IMG/VR virus record: IMGVR_UViG_3300009285_004373
Span: 1-29,998 of that record
Reading direction: 5' to 3' (one strand)
From: a virus
DNA: 29,998 nt
The notes under the pieces: generated by a model
What the model saw: only the letters and a program-made list of their open reading frames with translations
Databases searched by the model: none
What the model was told of the DNA's origin: nothing
Translations under genes and position numbers: made by a program
Shown: piece by piece, positions 8,597 to 16,573 of the stretch
Layout of the letters: each line of letters begins with the position of its first letter
How positions within the stretch are numbered: position 1 is the stretch's first letter

Positions 8597-9018
8597 TATT
8601 TTATCCACCTTATACTTTTCAATAAGCTCGTCACTGATTCGACAATTACGTTCCGGGATTTTTCTAAAGCCGGAAACATAAAAGGATATGGTTTAGTCTG
8701 CCAGGTTTTTCCTGATTTAGAAGTATGGGTACCACCGAGTTCTACTACTGCAGCGTATTCGATTCCGGCTACCGTTTCACAACGTATTCTTGTGCCTGAA
8801 ATTTTAGGCTTTTGAGCTTGAATAGAATTTGTTAAATTAGTTGTACGGTCTTGATAGCGTCCGCTGGAGTGAGCTTCAAAGCCGTGTCCTTCCTTCGCAT
8901 CGTTTTGTACCAACACACAACCATTAAAGACAGCTCGAGCTAATAAGGCCGCAGCTTCTTGTTTGAAGATTTCTAAATTCTTATTCAGTTCTTCCACGCC
9001 TTTAATTTCAATACCCAT
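8596..9018 (-). CDS. HK97 gp10-like neck/tail component
   Basis: 140 residues. It opens with IEIKGVEELNKNLEIF and a long helix, includes a GHGFEAHSSGRYQDRT segment with LTNSI, and ends with VELGGTHTSKSGKTWQTKPYPFMFPALE, a pattern typical of the HK97 gp10 / phage minor tail family (Gly followed by the P-Y/P-F-M-x-P-A motif). It connects head and tail. It overlaps both neighbours by a TAATG junction, so translation is coupled. Confidence 0.8.
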   Translation of the reverse strand: MGIEIKGVEELNKNLEIFKQEAAALLARAVFNGCVLVQNDAKEGHGFEAHSSGRYQDRTTNLTNSIQAQKPKISGTRIRCETVAGIEYAAVVELGGTHTSKSGKTWQTKPYPFMFPALEKSRNVIVESVTSLLKSIRWIK

Positions 9019-9389
9019 TAAGCTTTTCCTTTCACCAGAACACAGTGAATTTCTTGATGTGCAAAATCGTATTCAGTCACTTGTTTTACTTCGTAAAAAT
9101 CCGTTCCAACATAAAATCGGTCTCCTACCAAGACTGATAAAACACCACCCGAAACATTGTAGCAAGCGTAAATTATATGAGAGTAATATTCAACCTTACC
9201 TTCTTCTCCGATAAAGCTTTCCTTACCCATATCTACAGGTTGAATTGAAACATTTGCTGTGATGACGGTGGTAAAAGTTGGAGTTGCCTCACCTCTGTCG
9301 TTGTAAGATTCCGCAGGACGCTTTTGCGTTGCAAGAACCTTGAAGTCATCCATTATAGTTTCCAAATCTTCTCTGTAGTCTATGCTCAT
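9018..9389 (-). CDS. Head-tail adaptor/joining protein
   Basis: 123 residues. The middle is beta-rich and the C-terminal part reads VLVGDRFYVGTDFYEVKQVTEYDFAH, like the barrel of SPP1 gp16-type head-tail joining proteins. These form the stopper ring under the portal. Start at ATG 9389 with GAAGGTG upstream; ATGA overlap with the gpW-like gene. The assignment agrees with order and size. Confidence 0.7.
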   Translation of the reverse strand: MSIDYREDLETIMDDFKVLATQKRPAESYNDRGEATPTFTTVITANVSIQPVDMGKESFIGEEGKVEYYSHIIYACYNVSGGVLSVLVGDRFYVGTDFYEVKQVTEYDFAHQEIHCVLVKGKA

Positions 9390-9652
9390 ATATTTGAATC
9401 ACCTTCGTATTCGGTGTTATCTGTTCCAACGGCGGTTATTTCCGAATCGAAATCCCTCACAATTTCTGAAGGAGAACTCGACTGCAACTCTACTAACTTC
9501 GTTAAGTTTTCTTGAAGGGTATTGATGTAGTCTGCGAAACTTACCGTTCTTGCACCAATCCCATAGTTAGGTTTAGGGTTGTCGAGAGCGCTTTGTAAAG
9601 CAACCCTTGCTGACTCTATTAATGTATCAAGTTGTGCTGTGGTTAGTGCCAT
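9386..9652 (-). CDS. Small gpW-like head-completion/connector protein
   Basis: 88 residues. It opens with helical MALTTAQLDTLIESARVALQSAL, has a short beta-turn (YGIGARTVSFADYINTLQENL), and ends with an acidic tail. This resembles gpW-type connector proteins in size and layout. The start at 9652 overlaps the stop of the HNH gene as TAATG, and its AGGAG site lies in the last codons of that HNH gene. It is the first connector gene after the sugar block. Confidence 0.55.
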   Translation of the reverse strand: MALTTAQLDTLIESARVALQSALDNPKPNYGIGARTVSFADYINTLQENLTKLVELQSSSPSEIVRDFDSEITAVGTDNTEYEGDSNI

Positions 9653-10203
9653 TATTTTCTCCTATGTAATTCTTTGTGGCATTTTTTACACAAAGTAATC
9701 CCATTATTTATTGCAAATCTTAATTCAGGAAATTTATTAAAACTATAAATATGATGTGCATTTAATTCTTTACCTTTTTGAAAACACATTCTACAAGTAT
9801 AATTATCTCTTTCAAATACCGACTTATGCCATAATTTATAATTTAAAGAATCCATAATATTATTTCTAATACTTTGATTTATTTTATTAACGCCACCTTT
9901 CCATTGAGGGTTTTTTGAGCTTGATTTTGAAATACTCATTTTTATATAATGCTTACCTTTTCTTGACATACTCATTTTTTTTCTAATTTCATCAGTCATA
10001 GCATAAGGTTTTTTTCCTTTATGTGCTATACTTATTTTCTTTTTCGTATCTTCTGGCCGTGTTTTTCCTTTCCAATATTTTGCATTATTCAATCTAATTT
10101 TTTCGCAAGTTTCTTTAGGCAATTTTCTTCCTTTCAATGCAATAGCATTTGCAAGTCCTATTTTTCTTTTGGTTTCTTCTGAATGTTTATAATTTATTCT
10201 CAT
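9652..10203 (-). CDS. NUMOD3-HNH homing endonuclease
   Basis: 183 residues. The N-terminal half has four NUMOD3-like DNA-binding repeats (SEETKRKIGLANA, KETCEKIRLNNA, EDTKKKISIAHKGKK, DEIRKKMSMSRKGKH). The C-terminal half is an HNH domain: WHKSVFERDNYTCRMC, then LNAHHIYSF (HH pair), NNGITLCKKCHKELH, with the C-x2-C pairs that bind zinc. This is a selfish mobile gene that cuts a homologous site and copies itself by repair. The DNA looks more AT-rich than its neighbours, and there is no clear ribosome binding site at ATG 10203, which overlaps the previous stop as ATGA. It appears to have landed exactly between two genes without breaking either. Confidence 0.9.
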   Translation of the reverse strand: MRINYKHSEETKRKIGLANAIALKGRKLPKETCEKIRLNNAKYWKGKTRPEDTKKKISIAHKGKKPYAMTDEIRKKMSMSRKGKHYIKMSISKSSSKNPQWKGGVNKINQSIRNNIMDSLNYKLWHKSVFERDNYTCRMCFQKGKELNAHHIYSFNKFPELRFAINNGITLCKKCHKELHRRK

Positions 10204-11063
10204 AGATATTGACTACACACTTTAATTACTTGTTTAAATCCTGCAAATTCTGATTTATGACCCCACATTGTTTCAGGAATTACTGCTACATTCAAGTCTT
10301 TGAGTTCTTGCATTACAGATTCAAAATCAATATTGCCTTCTCCAATTGAGGCTCCTTCTCCATCCGTTCCCGAAGCGTCGGCAATATGTATTTGACGAAC
10401 ATAAGGTTTCAGTAATTTTACCGACTCAATTAAATCTTGACCGGTGTAGTTGCAGTATAAACCTAAATGTGAAATGTCGAGACAAAAACCAACAACGTAC
10501 TTTTTACAATATTCAACTATCTCTTTCGGGTCGCAAAATATATTACTATAGTATTGACCACCATAAAACCAGGGAAGCGGTGGCATATTTTCTACCAGAA
10601 TTTCAATACTGTCTTTAAATGCTGGTATCATCATCAAGTAAGTTGTGAAAGAACGAAACTTTAAATAAAGATCGTTGACGTAAAACTTTTTAGGGTATTC
10701 AATATCTCCTTGATGAAACATCTCAGGTAAAGGGTCAACCGTGGAAGCTCCTGGATGTAATATAACTTTCAACTTACCGCTGCAGACGAAATTGTTTTTT
10801 ATATTCAAACCCTTTTCAATGCAAGCTTTGTAAATTTCCATATTCTTTTTAAGCTCATCTAAGTTGCAAGGATCAATCATTACCTGCTCCCAATATTCTG
10901 GGAGATGAATGGAGTAATCAATAGGATAGGTTTTGCTGCAGACATCCAGGTCTGAAACCTTTTTAACGTCTTCATCAGTAAGGTGAAACTCAACAGCCTT
11001 TGGATTCAAAGCTGCGATTACCTGGTCTAAATCGTGGAACCTTCCTTTTGCTCCCCATTCCAT
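10200..11063 (-). CDS. Xylose-isomerase-like TIM barrel (sugar isomerase/epimerase family)
   Basis: 287 residues from ATG 11063 (AAAGGAG upstream). The sequence follows the AP-endonuclease-2 / xylose-isomerase-like barrel. Likely metal ligands are E158 in ILVENMPP, D196 and H199 in LDISHLGLY, H226 in QIHIADASG and E264 in IPETMWGH. Early strands include AVEFHLTDED and YSIHLPE. These enzymes isomerise or epimerise sugars or act as related aldolases. Position after a NeuB-like synthase suggests a step in making or supplying the precursor sugar, but the substrate cannot be read from sequence. The possibility that it is a DNA repair endonuclease is less likely from context. Confidence 0.75.
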   Translation of the reverse strand: MEWGAKGRFHDLDQVIAALNPKAVEFHLTDEDVKKVSDLDVCSKTYPIDYSIHLPEYWEQVMIDPCNLDELKKNMEIYKACIEKGLNIKNNFVCSGKLKVILHPGASTVDPLPEMFHQGDIEYPKKFYVNDLYLKFRSFTTYLMMIPAFKDSIEILVENMPPLPWFYGGQYYSNIFCDPKEIVEYCKKYVVGFCLDISHLGLYCNYTGQDLIESVKLLKPYVRQIHIADASGTDGEGASIGEGNIDFESVMQELKDLNVAVIPETMWGHKSEFAGFKQVIKVCSQYL

Positions 11064-11125
11064 ACAATCTCTCCTTTTACTACAAAATTACGTTGTTTCA
11101 GCCTCCGCTTTGACCATTCTAGCTC

Positions 11126-12025
11126 TTATTCTAGGTTCGGCAAGGCACTTGTACCCTTGTCTAAAGGGTTGCGTCCCAGACTCTCCCGAACTATCTGTTC
11201 TCCTCGAGTGATGCGCTTAACACCGTCCCCCCGCGCAAGCTCGAATGCCCTGATGTGCTCTACCATCTTCTTTAAGCCTGTAGGTTCAAGACTGGCAGCG
11301 TGGTCTGGGCCCACCATTGTTCTGTCAAATGTAAAGTGCCGTTCTACAATTGAGGCTCCCATCGCAACAGCGCAAACCGAAATCTCCACCCCGCGTTCAT
11401 GTCCGCTATAACCTACTGGAATCCGAAGCTCTTTGAGTTTATCCAACATCTTTAAATTACAATCTTTAAAGTCCACTGGATAAGTTGAAACGCAATGCAT
11501 GAAAGCGTATTCAACGCCCGAGTTTTTCAAAAACTCGTTGACTTCTAAAATATCTTCCCATGACGACATACCGGTTGAAATGATTATCGGCTTTTTAAAG
11601 CTCACCAATTTCTGAAGAAGATGAAAGTTTTTTAAATCAATCGAGCCAACTTTATAAGAGTGTACTCCGATACCTTCTATCTCTTCAGCAGATTGTACAT
11701 CGAACGGAGTACAGAGATAATCTAACCCTTGCATTTCCGCATAAGCTTTAAGCTCGCCGTGTTGCTCTCTGGTAAATTCGCATTTCCTGAGAATAGGAAT
11801 ATAAACCCCCAGCCCGATAGAATGTAAGTGCGGGTTTTCGAGGACTTCGGGATGGTAGATTTGTTCCAGGTTTCGTTTCTGGAACTTCACACAATCTACT
11901 CCGCAATCTTTCGCAGCGTTAATCAACTTGTGTGCTAAATCGAAATCACCGTTATGGTTGATTCCAATTTCTGCGATAATGTAAGCTGGTTTTCCTTCTC
12001 CGATTTTCTTTCTACCTAAATTCAT
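11126..12025 (-). CDS. NeuB-like nonulosonic acid synthase lacking most of the C-terminal SAF domain
   Basis: 299 residues. Family members condense phosphoenolpyruvate with an N-acetylated sugar to give sialic, legionaminic or pseudaminic acid. Visible motifs are AYIIAEIGINHNGD (E19), VKFQK, STGM, GYSGHE (H209) and VERHFTFDRTMVGPDHAASL (H230). The two His are 21 residues apart, as are the metal ligands H215 and H236 of meningococcal NeuB. That enzyme has about 349 residues; here the chain ends about 16 residues into the C-terminal antifreeze/SAF domain, which normally reaches over the partner subunit's active site. Start at 12025 with GCGAGG upstream, 2 nt after the methyltransferase. Which nonulosonate is made is unknown. 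A 62-nt gap follows. Confidence 0.88.
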   Translation of the reverse strand: MNLGRKKIGEGKPAYIIAEIGINHNGDFDLAHKLINAAKDCGVDCVKFQKRNLEQIYHPEVLENPHLHSIGLGVYIPILRKCEFTREQHGELKAYAEMQGLDYLCTPFDVQSAEEIEGIGVHSYKVGSIDLKNFHLLQKLVSFKKPIIISTGMSSWEDILEVNEFLKNSGVEYAFMHCVSTYPVDFKDCNLKMLDKLKELRIPVGYSGHERGVEISVCAVAMGASIVERHFTFDRTMVGPDHAASLEPTGLKKMVEHIRAFELARGDGVKRITRGEQIVRESLGRNPLDKGTSALPNLE

Positions 12026-12027
12026 TT

Positions 12028-12627
12028 TTACCTCGCAACAATGTAAATAAAGTTGTTCTCGACTTTAATTTCATCTATATTAAAATAACGACGGATTAAA
12101 TTCTTAAGTTCAAAAGCTGTGTATTCTTTAACATGAAATTCGTTTTTACTTTCTGAGTTTTCTTTGTCAGGAGTAGAGATTATAATCCGTCCTCCCGGAA
12201 GAAGCATCTTGCTCAAGACTTGCAACATCACTACAGCTTGTAAATCGGTAAAATGTTCAATAGCTTCGATCCAAACAATAGCGTTGAACTTTAAGTTTAA
12301 AGCGTACTTCCAAAAGTTAGGGTTAGACAAATCTTCTGGTTCGTATTGTAGGTTATCCTTCTTGTAATGTTGTTTTGCGTAGGCGATAGCGTCTTTACTT
12401 TTATCTAAAGCTAAAACCTTTTTGCATTTTTCCGCAATCATTTTACTTCCGTATCCCGAACCACAACAAAGTTCTAGCACATCGTCATCAGCGTTGAGTT
12501 TAGACAAAGTCCAATCATATCTTTTGACATGGCGTTCAATCATCTCCTTCCCATAAAACTCTGGGTGTTCGATGTAGATCCTTTCCATGTCTAGCTTCAC
12601 GTCTTGTTTCTTTTCTTTCTGGTTCAT
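12028..12627 (-). CDS. Class I SAM-dependent methyltransferase
   Basis: 199 residues. Motif I is VLELCCGSGYG at 50-60, followed by VLALDKS (acidic residue that binds the ribose), NAIVWIEAIEHFTD and LLPGGRIIISTPDK, the order of UbiE/type-11 methyltransferases. A short N-terminal extension carries HPEFYGKEMIERH. AAGGAG is 7 nt upstream of ATG 12627 and the start overlaps the radical SAM stop by ATGA. Context suggests it methylates the sugar or a sugar-linked product. Target unknown. Confidence 0.85.
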   Translation of the reverse strand: MNQKEKKQDVKLDMERIYIEHPEFYGKEMIERHVKRYDWTLSKLNADDDVLELCCGSGYGSKMIAEKCKKVLALDKSKDAIAYAKQHYKKDNLQYEPEDLSNPNFWKYALNLKFNAIVWIEAIEHFTDLQAVVMLQVLSKMLLPGGRIIISTPDKENSESKNEFHVKEYTAFELKNLIRRYFNIDEIKVENNFIYIVAR

Positions 12628-13874
12628 TGCAAGACTCCTTTATCAAGATATTCTTTCAACTTAAAAAACTTACTATCGGGCATGTCTGTTAAGTTCACTA
12701 CAAAGTTTTTTGCGTCTCCCAGCTTTTCTACAAAGTTTTCAAAGCCACCGAACTTTGAAATTATCTTCAACTCATTATCTTTGTACAACTTCGATCCTGG
12801 ATAAGGTATTGCGTAAAAGAAACTAGGTTTGATACCAGCTGCACGGCAGAAGTTGAGAGTCTCATCTACCGTCTTTTTAGTCTCTCCAGGGTATCCATAA
12901 ATAAAAGATGTGTTTGGATAGATATTATTTTTCTTTGTCAACTCAATCGCTAAGCTTCCTTGTTGCACCGTCGCTTTTTTATTCATTAAGTTCAGTATCG
13001 TCTGCGATCCGCTTTCAACTCCGTACCCAATCCAACGACAACCGGCTTTGTAAGCTGCGGAGAGGACTTCGTTGTTTACTTCGTTCACTCTCGCATGGCA
13101 ACCCCAGAGAAGATTTAAAGATTGCATTTGACTACAAAATTCTAAAACCCATATTTTATTAACCATCATGTTATCGTCTACAAATCCAACAAAGTCAACG
13201 TTGTATGTTTTCTTTAAGTGAGTTAGTTCTACGATAACGCTTTCAACGGAACGTTGTTGATAGTTGCAACCGAACAAGTCGTGGCAAAAGTTGCAATTAA
13301 ATGGGCATCCTCTGGAAGTAATAACGTTGACGCTTCGTTTAACGTTTTCTATATCGGGATGAATTCCGACGTTACTACTGTTGCCTGTATTCGCTCCCCA
13401 TATCGGGTTCACTAAATATGTTTCCATATTCATACTCCCCCAATCGGGAGAAGGTATTTCGTCTATGGTTTTATATTTCAAAGAACTATTTAAATATTTC
13501 AACAAAGGATTTTCACCGGCTCCTGAGATAACTTCAGTTGCACCGGCTTTTAAAAGTAAACTCCCAATCACTGAAGCACATCCGCCTCCGCAGATTATTG
13601 GTTTACTTGAGTATTTTTTTAAAGTTTCAATGAGCCATTTTTGATAACCGTAAGTTGTCAAAATTCCTGAGATACCGAACAAGTCAAATGCGTGTGCTAC
13701 TTGTCTCAAATATTCTTCAACGTACGCTTTATCACTACGCCTAGCGTTAAGGTCTAAGACAATAACACTATGTCCTGCTTGTTTCAAAGTGCTCGCTATG
13801 TAGCCTACTCCAAGAGGTACAAGATTCGGCTTCGCTGATTCCCTCACTGGACAATTGATTAACAAGACGTTCAT
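12624..13874 (-). CDS. Radical SAM enzyme with N-terminal B12-binding-type domain
   Basis: 416 residues from the ATG at 13874, chosen because GAGAGGAAAC lies just upstream; a longer reading from 13904 covers that site. Residues 1-130 look like the cobalamin-binding fold of this class (VPLGVGYIASTLKQAGHSVIVLDLN, then ICGGGCASVIGSLLLKAGATEVISGAGE). The 4Fe-4S cluster motif CPFNCNFC is at 190-197 (C190, C194, C197). Later IGYGVESGSQTIL and FIYGYPGETKKT match the SAM barrel. Known members methylate or rearrange unreactive carbons in antibiotics, lipids and sugars. In this cluster it may modify the nonulosonic acid. The gene overlaps the CMP-sugar synthetase by 107 nt, an unusually long overlap. 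Confidence 0.88.
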   Translation of the reverse strand: MNVLLINCPVRESAKPNLVPLGVGYIASTLKQAGHSVIVLDLNARRSDKAYVEEYLRQVAHAFDLFGISGILTTYGYQKWLIETLKKYSSKPIICGGGCASVIGSLLLKAGATEVISGAGENPLLKYLNSSLKYKTIDEIPSPDWGSMNMETYLVNPIWGANTGNSSNVGIHPDIENVKRSVNVITSRGCPFNCNFCHDLFGCNYQQRSVESVIVELTHLKKTYNVDFVGFVDDNMMVNKIWVLEFCSQMQSLNLLWGCHARVNEVNNEVLSAAYKAGCRWIGYGVESGSQTILNLMNKKATVQQGSLAIELTKKNNIYPNTSFIYGYPGETKKTVDETLNFCRAAGIKPSFFYAIPYPGSKLYKDNELKIISKFGGFENFVEKLGDAKNFVVNLTDMPDSKFFKLKEYLDKGVLQ

Positions 13875-14547
13875 TTTGTTTCCTCTCCAATATTTTTTCA
13901 GCAAACATGAAATCTAATTCAGTGTCAATGTCTAAACTTTCAATAGGATTTAACTTACACCCTACCGTCCATGCATTAAACATTTGATTATTCAGGTTTT
14001 TGAGCTCAGACACTTTAAATATGTAAATTGCACCGTTTGCTTTGTATAATGTTGGTGTGTTTTGCTGCTGGTAAAAATCTTGTTGATCTCTTAAGCACGT
14101 AAATTTATAATCACAATTACCGTCTTGTTGCATCAACCCAAATGGCCTGTAGTCTACGGCGTTAACCGACTGCAAACTCGAAGCACCAGATTTTTGGAAT
14201 AATTCCAGAGCTTTCTTAAGGTTTTCTGATGTCCGAAAAGGACATGTTAAATACGTTAAGAGGATTATATCGTCTTGTTTAATTCCGAGCTTTTCAACGA
14301 ACGCTGCTACTACTGATTTCATTGTTGATTGAGGAGTACAAGTTTCAGAGCTTCTAGAAACAATAATCGAACCGAAATTGTCTTTGATATCCTCTTCGTT
14401 TGTGAAAACGTTAGGCTGAATAACCGCAGCTTTCACGGCCTCAATCGTATAAGCAATTAAAGGTTTTCCGTCCAGTAGAAACTTAAAAGTGTTTTTACCT
14501 GGTAGCCGAGAAGAATTAACCTTAGCCGGTATCAAAGAAAAAATCAT
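13768..14547 (-). CDS. CMP-sugar synthetase (NeuA/PseF/LegF-like cytidylyltransferase)
   Basis: 259 residues. This enzyme would activate the nonulosonic acid with CTP to give the CMP-sugar donor. Visible motifs are LIPAKVNSSRLPGKN (nucleotide-binding, residues 5-19), GKPLIAYTIEAV, YLTCPFRTSENL, NGAIYIF and SLDIDTELDFMFAEKIL (metal-binding Asp). The family core ends near residue 220; residues 225-259 exist only because the frame continues into the radical SAM gene and resemble no family tail. Start at 14547 with GAGGTGG upstream and ATGA overlap with the membrane protein gene. It is the first gene of the sugar block. Confidence 0.88.
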   Translation of the reverse strand: MIFSLIPAKVNSSRLPGKNTFKFLLDGKPLIAYTIEAVKAAVIQPNVFTNEEDIKDNFGSIIVSRSSETCTPQSTMKSVVAAFVEKLGIKQDDIILLTYLTCPFRTSENLKKALELFQKSGASSLQSVNAVDYRPFGLMQQDGNCDYKFTCLRDQQDFYQQQNTPTLYKANGAIYIFKVSELKNLNNQMFNAWTVGCKLNPIESLDIDTELDFMFAEKILERKQNERLVNQLSSEGISEAESCTSWSRLHSEHFETSRT

Positions 14548-14807
14548 TTATCCACCTCGTTTTTTGGAACAACTAAACCCCATTTACAAGCCATCACTTC
14601 CATTATCCAACGTATATCTTTTTGCATGCCTCTTACAGCAGGTGAGCCATTGTTTTGAATTTCTTCAATTTGACAACCTTGATACCTTACAGTCGCTGCG
14701 AGAGTTGTATAAGTTATCAAACAACTTGCTAGTGTTACGATTATCAACCAATTTTTAGTTATAAAATTTATACTGTCTTCTTGTCTCCACTTCGATTCGT
14801 CAACCAT
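14544..14807 (-). CDS. Small single-span membrane protein
   Basis: 87 residues from the ATG at 14807 (AGAGAGGAC upstream); a longer in-frame reading to 14879 lacks such a site and overlaps the previous gene. Residues about 15-37 (NWLIIVTLASCLITYTTLAATV) form one membrane segment after a short polar N-terminus, followed by an amphipathic part with IEEIQNNGSPAVRGMQKDIRWI. The layout resembles small phage inner-membrane or holin-like proteins, but no lysis gene is nearby. It could also anchor the sugar enzymes at the membrane. I do not recognise the family. Confidence 0.6.
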   Translation of the reverse strand: MVDESKWRQEDSINFITKNWLIIVTLASCLITYTTLAATVRYQGCQIEEIQNNGSPAVRGMQKDIRWIMEVMACKWGLVVPKNEVDK

Positions 14808-14818
14808 GATGTCCTCTC

Positions 14819-15139
14819 TTATGTCAACATTTCTTTTAAATGGATAGTACGCCTTGCCAGCCCACGCACCTGTACGCACTGCACGTGCCAGCCCGTGAGC
14901 TTCGCGTGTGTCTTTAAAAAGAACATGTTCCCACCGCCGATGAAAACCCTTACATCTTCAGCTTTAATTTTCTCAATGTTGGTAGTCACGTTCTTAAACT
15001 CTTCAGGGAAAAAATTATCTTTGCTCCGTCCAATCGAAACATCAAACGCAATAATTTTATTGATATAGTTAACCATAAAATTTTCCATATCAAGCTTTTT
15101 AGTATCTGCGTTTAAATCTAACGAAGGTGTAGGTATCAT
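14819..15139 (-). CDS. Hypothetical protein in head block
   Basis: 106 residues, ATG 15139 preceded by AAAGGT; it starts 1 nt after the upstream gene stops. Mixed alpha/beta composition, no membrane segment or signal peptide, one stretch VRVFIGGGNMFFLKTHAKLTGW that may be a beta hairpin. It lies two genes after the major capsid gene and is probably a minor head or neck component by position. Not recognised. Confidence 0.6.
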   Translation of the reverse strand: MIPTPSLDLNADTKKLDMENFMVNYINKIIAFDVSIGRSKDNFFPEEFKNVTTNIEKIKAEDVRVFIGGGNMFFLKTHAKLTGWHVQCVQVRGLARRTIHLKEMLT

Positions 15140-15140
15140 T

Positions 15141-15524
15141 TTATTTACCTTTTTCTTTTTCTCTCGCTGCCAGTTCTCTCTCTAGAGGAGACGGATTCAA
15201 ACATTTACTGTTTTCATCGTAGATACCAGGTACCGTAATCCTGCTTTGAGCGTTCTGTTTTGCTTTCGCTTCTACAAGAGGGCTTCTTTCAGGGTGGTCA
15301 ACAATATCGGGAAGTTCCGAGCCTGAATGCCGAGCTGAGCTGTCCACTTCGATACCCTTCGGATTCGCAGCGTCAAGGCCCTTCCAGCCTTGCATCTTTG
15401 TGACATGCGCTTTGCTCAAGATCTCTCCTGCGTTAACTTTAATGTCTCCCTTTTTCCCAAGCACCGGCTTTACAACCCTCATCCCTACTTGCAAACCAGA
15501 CGTCTTTACAATATGACTACTCAT
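15141..15524 (-). CDS. Hypothetical protein following the major capsid gene
   Basis: 127 residues. ATG 15524 has a strong site (AAAAACGGAGG) almost identical to the leader of the major capsid gene, so high expression is likely. The N-terminal 45 residues look like a small beta domain (LQVGMRVVKPVLGKKGDIKV, GEILSKAHV); the rest is polar and charged, rich in Pro, Ser and Glu, with a basic C-terminus (ERELAAREKEKGK). It could be a capsid accessory or decoration protein. Not recognised. Confidence 0.65.
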   Translation of the reverse strand: MSSHIVKTSGLQVGMRVVKPVLGKKGDIKVNAGEILSKAHVTKMQGWKGLDAANPKGIEVDSSARHSGSELPDIVDHPERSPLVEAKAKQNAQSRITVPGIYDENSKCLNPSPLERELAAREKEKGK

Positions 15525-15549
15525 TTGATGCCTCCGTTTTTAACTAGTA

Positions 15550-15583
15550 TGGGAGACGGAATCCGCGCAGATACCGCCTCCCA
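15550..15583 (-). promoter_or_regulatory. GC-rich hairpin between the major capsid gene and the next gene
   Basis: The arms TGGGAGGCGG and CCGTCTCCCA (coding strand) pair over 10 bp with one G-T pair and a 14-nt loop. It lies 12 nt after the capsid stop. There is no T run directly after it, so it may be a partial terminator or an mRNA-stabilising or processing element. Confidence 0.6.
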
Positions 15584-15595
15584 AACCGTTCCTTA

Positions 15596-16573
15596 TTAGC
15601 TTATTTTCATTGAAGCACGCCAATCTATACAGTCAAAACCAAACCGTATCCTTGATTTCCAGCGCATGACATCTCTCTCAAAATAGGAAGCGGAAAGATT
15701 ACCCTCTTCCAATAATTCAAGAGCGTCTCTGGTCTGGAATACCCAGCCAGGTATGTCTGTCCATATGTACCAGTCAAGTGCGGTACCGCCTACTTTCGTT
15801 AACCATTTGCACGGTATAACTTTCAGCAACGGCATCACCATATTTCCTGCGGAAGCAGACGCATTTGCGGGACCAAAAACACCAGCTGCAAAAGTCGGTA
15901 TGATAGTTCCTGACATTAAATACTTTGCTGTGTAAGAAAGCCTCGCTGAACAAACAATCGCTATCGGGTTGACTGAAATTTCATCATCGTCAAGTCCTTT
16001 CCAAAGATTGATCATTTCACAAGCAACAACAATCGCACCCGCGGACATGGTCACGTTGGTGTAAATATTGTCGTTATTAGCCTGTGCAGCTCCGCCTTTA
16101 CGGTTTAAATGGTTGGTTGTGTAAATTGCCAATCCATCGTAGCATGTCGCAGCGGTTCCGCCACCAACAATTGCCGAGAAAACAACCTTGTTCTCGTAAT
16201 CTTTGTGTGCTTGCCCGAGTCTGCCAGGTTGATTTTTAACCATTTTTGTCTGGTCATCGTCAACCATTTCTCTGGTAATAGCAAGTATTCTTCCAAACTT
16301 GTAGTTGGTGATGGTAGTTGCTTGCAACGCACCAATACCCGCTTCCTTGTAAGGTTCACCTTCCAACACTTTCTCTGGCATACCAATGCCGGAAAGAGCA
16401 GGATAGTCTTCCTTGTCTTTGGTGCTGGTTTCAAAGCTTACCAGCTGTTCATATTCACTTGCAGCTTTTTCGTAAGCATCCATCATCTTCGTTTTCATCC
16501 CCGAGCTCATCAGCTTGATGAAATCAGGCCTCGTTGCGGCTTCTTTTATACTTGTAAATTCTAGTTCACTCAT
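15596..16573 (-). CDS. Major capsid protein (Mu gpT-like, HK97 fold)
   Basis: 325 residues with the strongest leader in the window (AAAAAACGGAGG, ATG 16573). The sequence resembles the Mu gpT major head subunit: FETSTKDKEDYPALSGIGMP, then TITNYKFGRILAITREMVDDDQ, the AHKDYENKVVFSAIVGG helix, a SARLSY strand, and a late LDWYIWTD / GFQTRDALELL-type beta region. It forms the icosahedral shell after cleavage by the protease encoded upstream, though the mature start cannot be seen with certainty. Two DUF115 genes lie directly upstream (29 nt gap), which makes it a candidate glycosylation target. Confidence 0.82.
   Translation of the reverse strand: MSELEFTSIKEAATRPDFIKLMSSGMKTKMMDAYEKAASEYEQLVSFETSTKDKEDYPALSGIGMPEKVLEGEPYKEAGIGALQATTITNYKFGRILAITREMVDDDQTKMVKNQPGRLGQAHKDYENKVVFSAIVGGGTAATCYDGLAIYTTNHLNRKGGAAQANNDNIYTNVTMSAGAIVVACEMINLWKGLDDDEISVNPIAIVCSARLSYTAKYLMSGTIIPTFAAGVFGPANASASAGNMVMPLLKVIPCKWLTKVGGTALDWYIWTDIPGWVFQTRDALELLEEGNLSASYFERDVMRWKSRIRFGFDCIDWRASMKIS

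Noticed and set aside
11076-11190. A possible frameshifted continuation of the NeuB-like protein (reads CLAEPRIRARMVKAE in another frame).
   Set aside because: It is only about 16 codons beyond the stop and does not resemble a SAF domain, so it would not restore a normal enzyme; kept only as a remark in the NeuB finding.
16105-16434. A second minus-strand frame of 109 residues inside the capsid gene.
   Set aside because: Different frame from the capsid protein, no ribosome binding site, low-complexity basic sequence; unlike the intein case, no recognisable domain.
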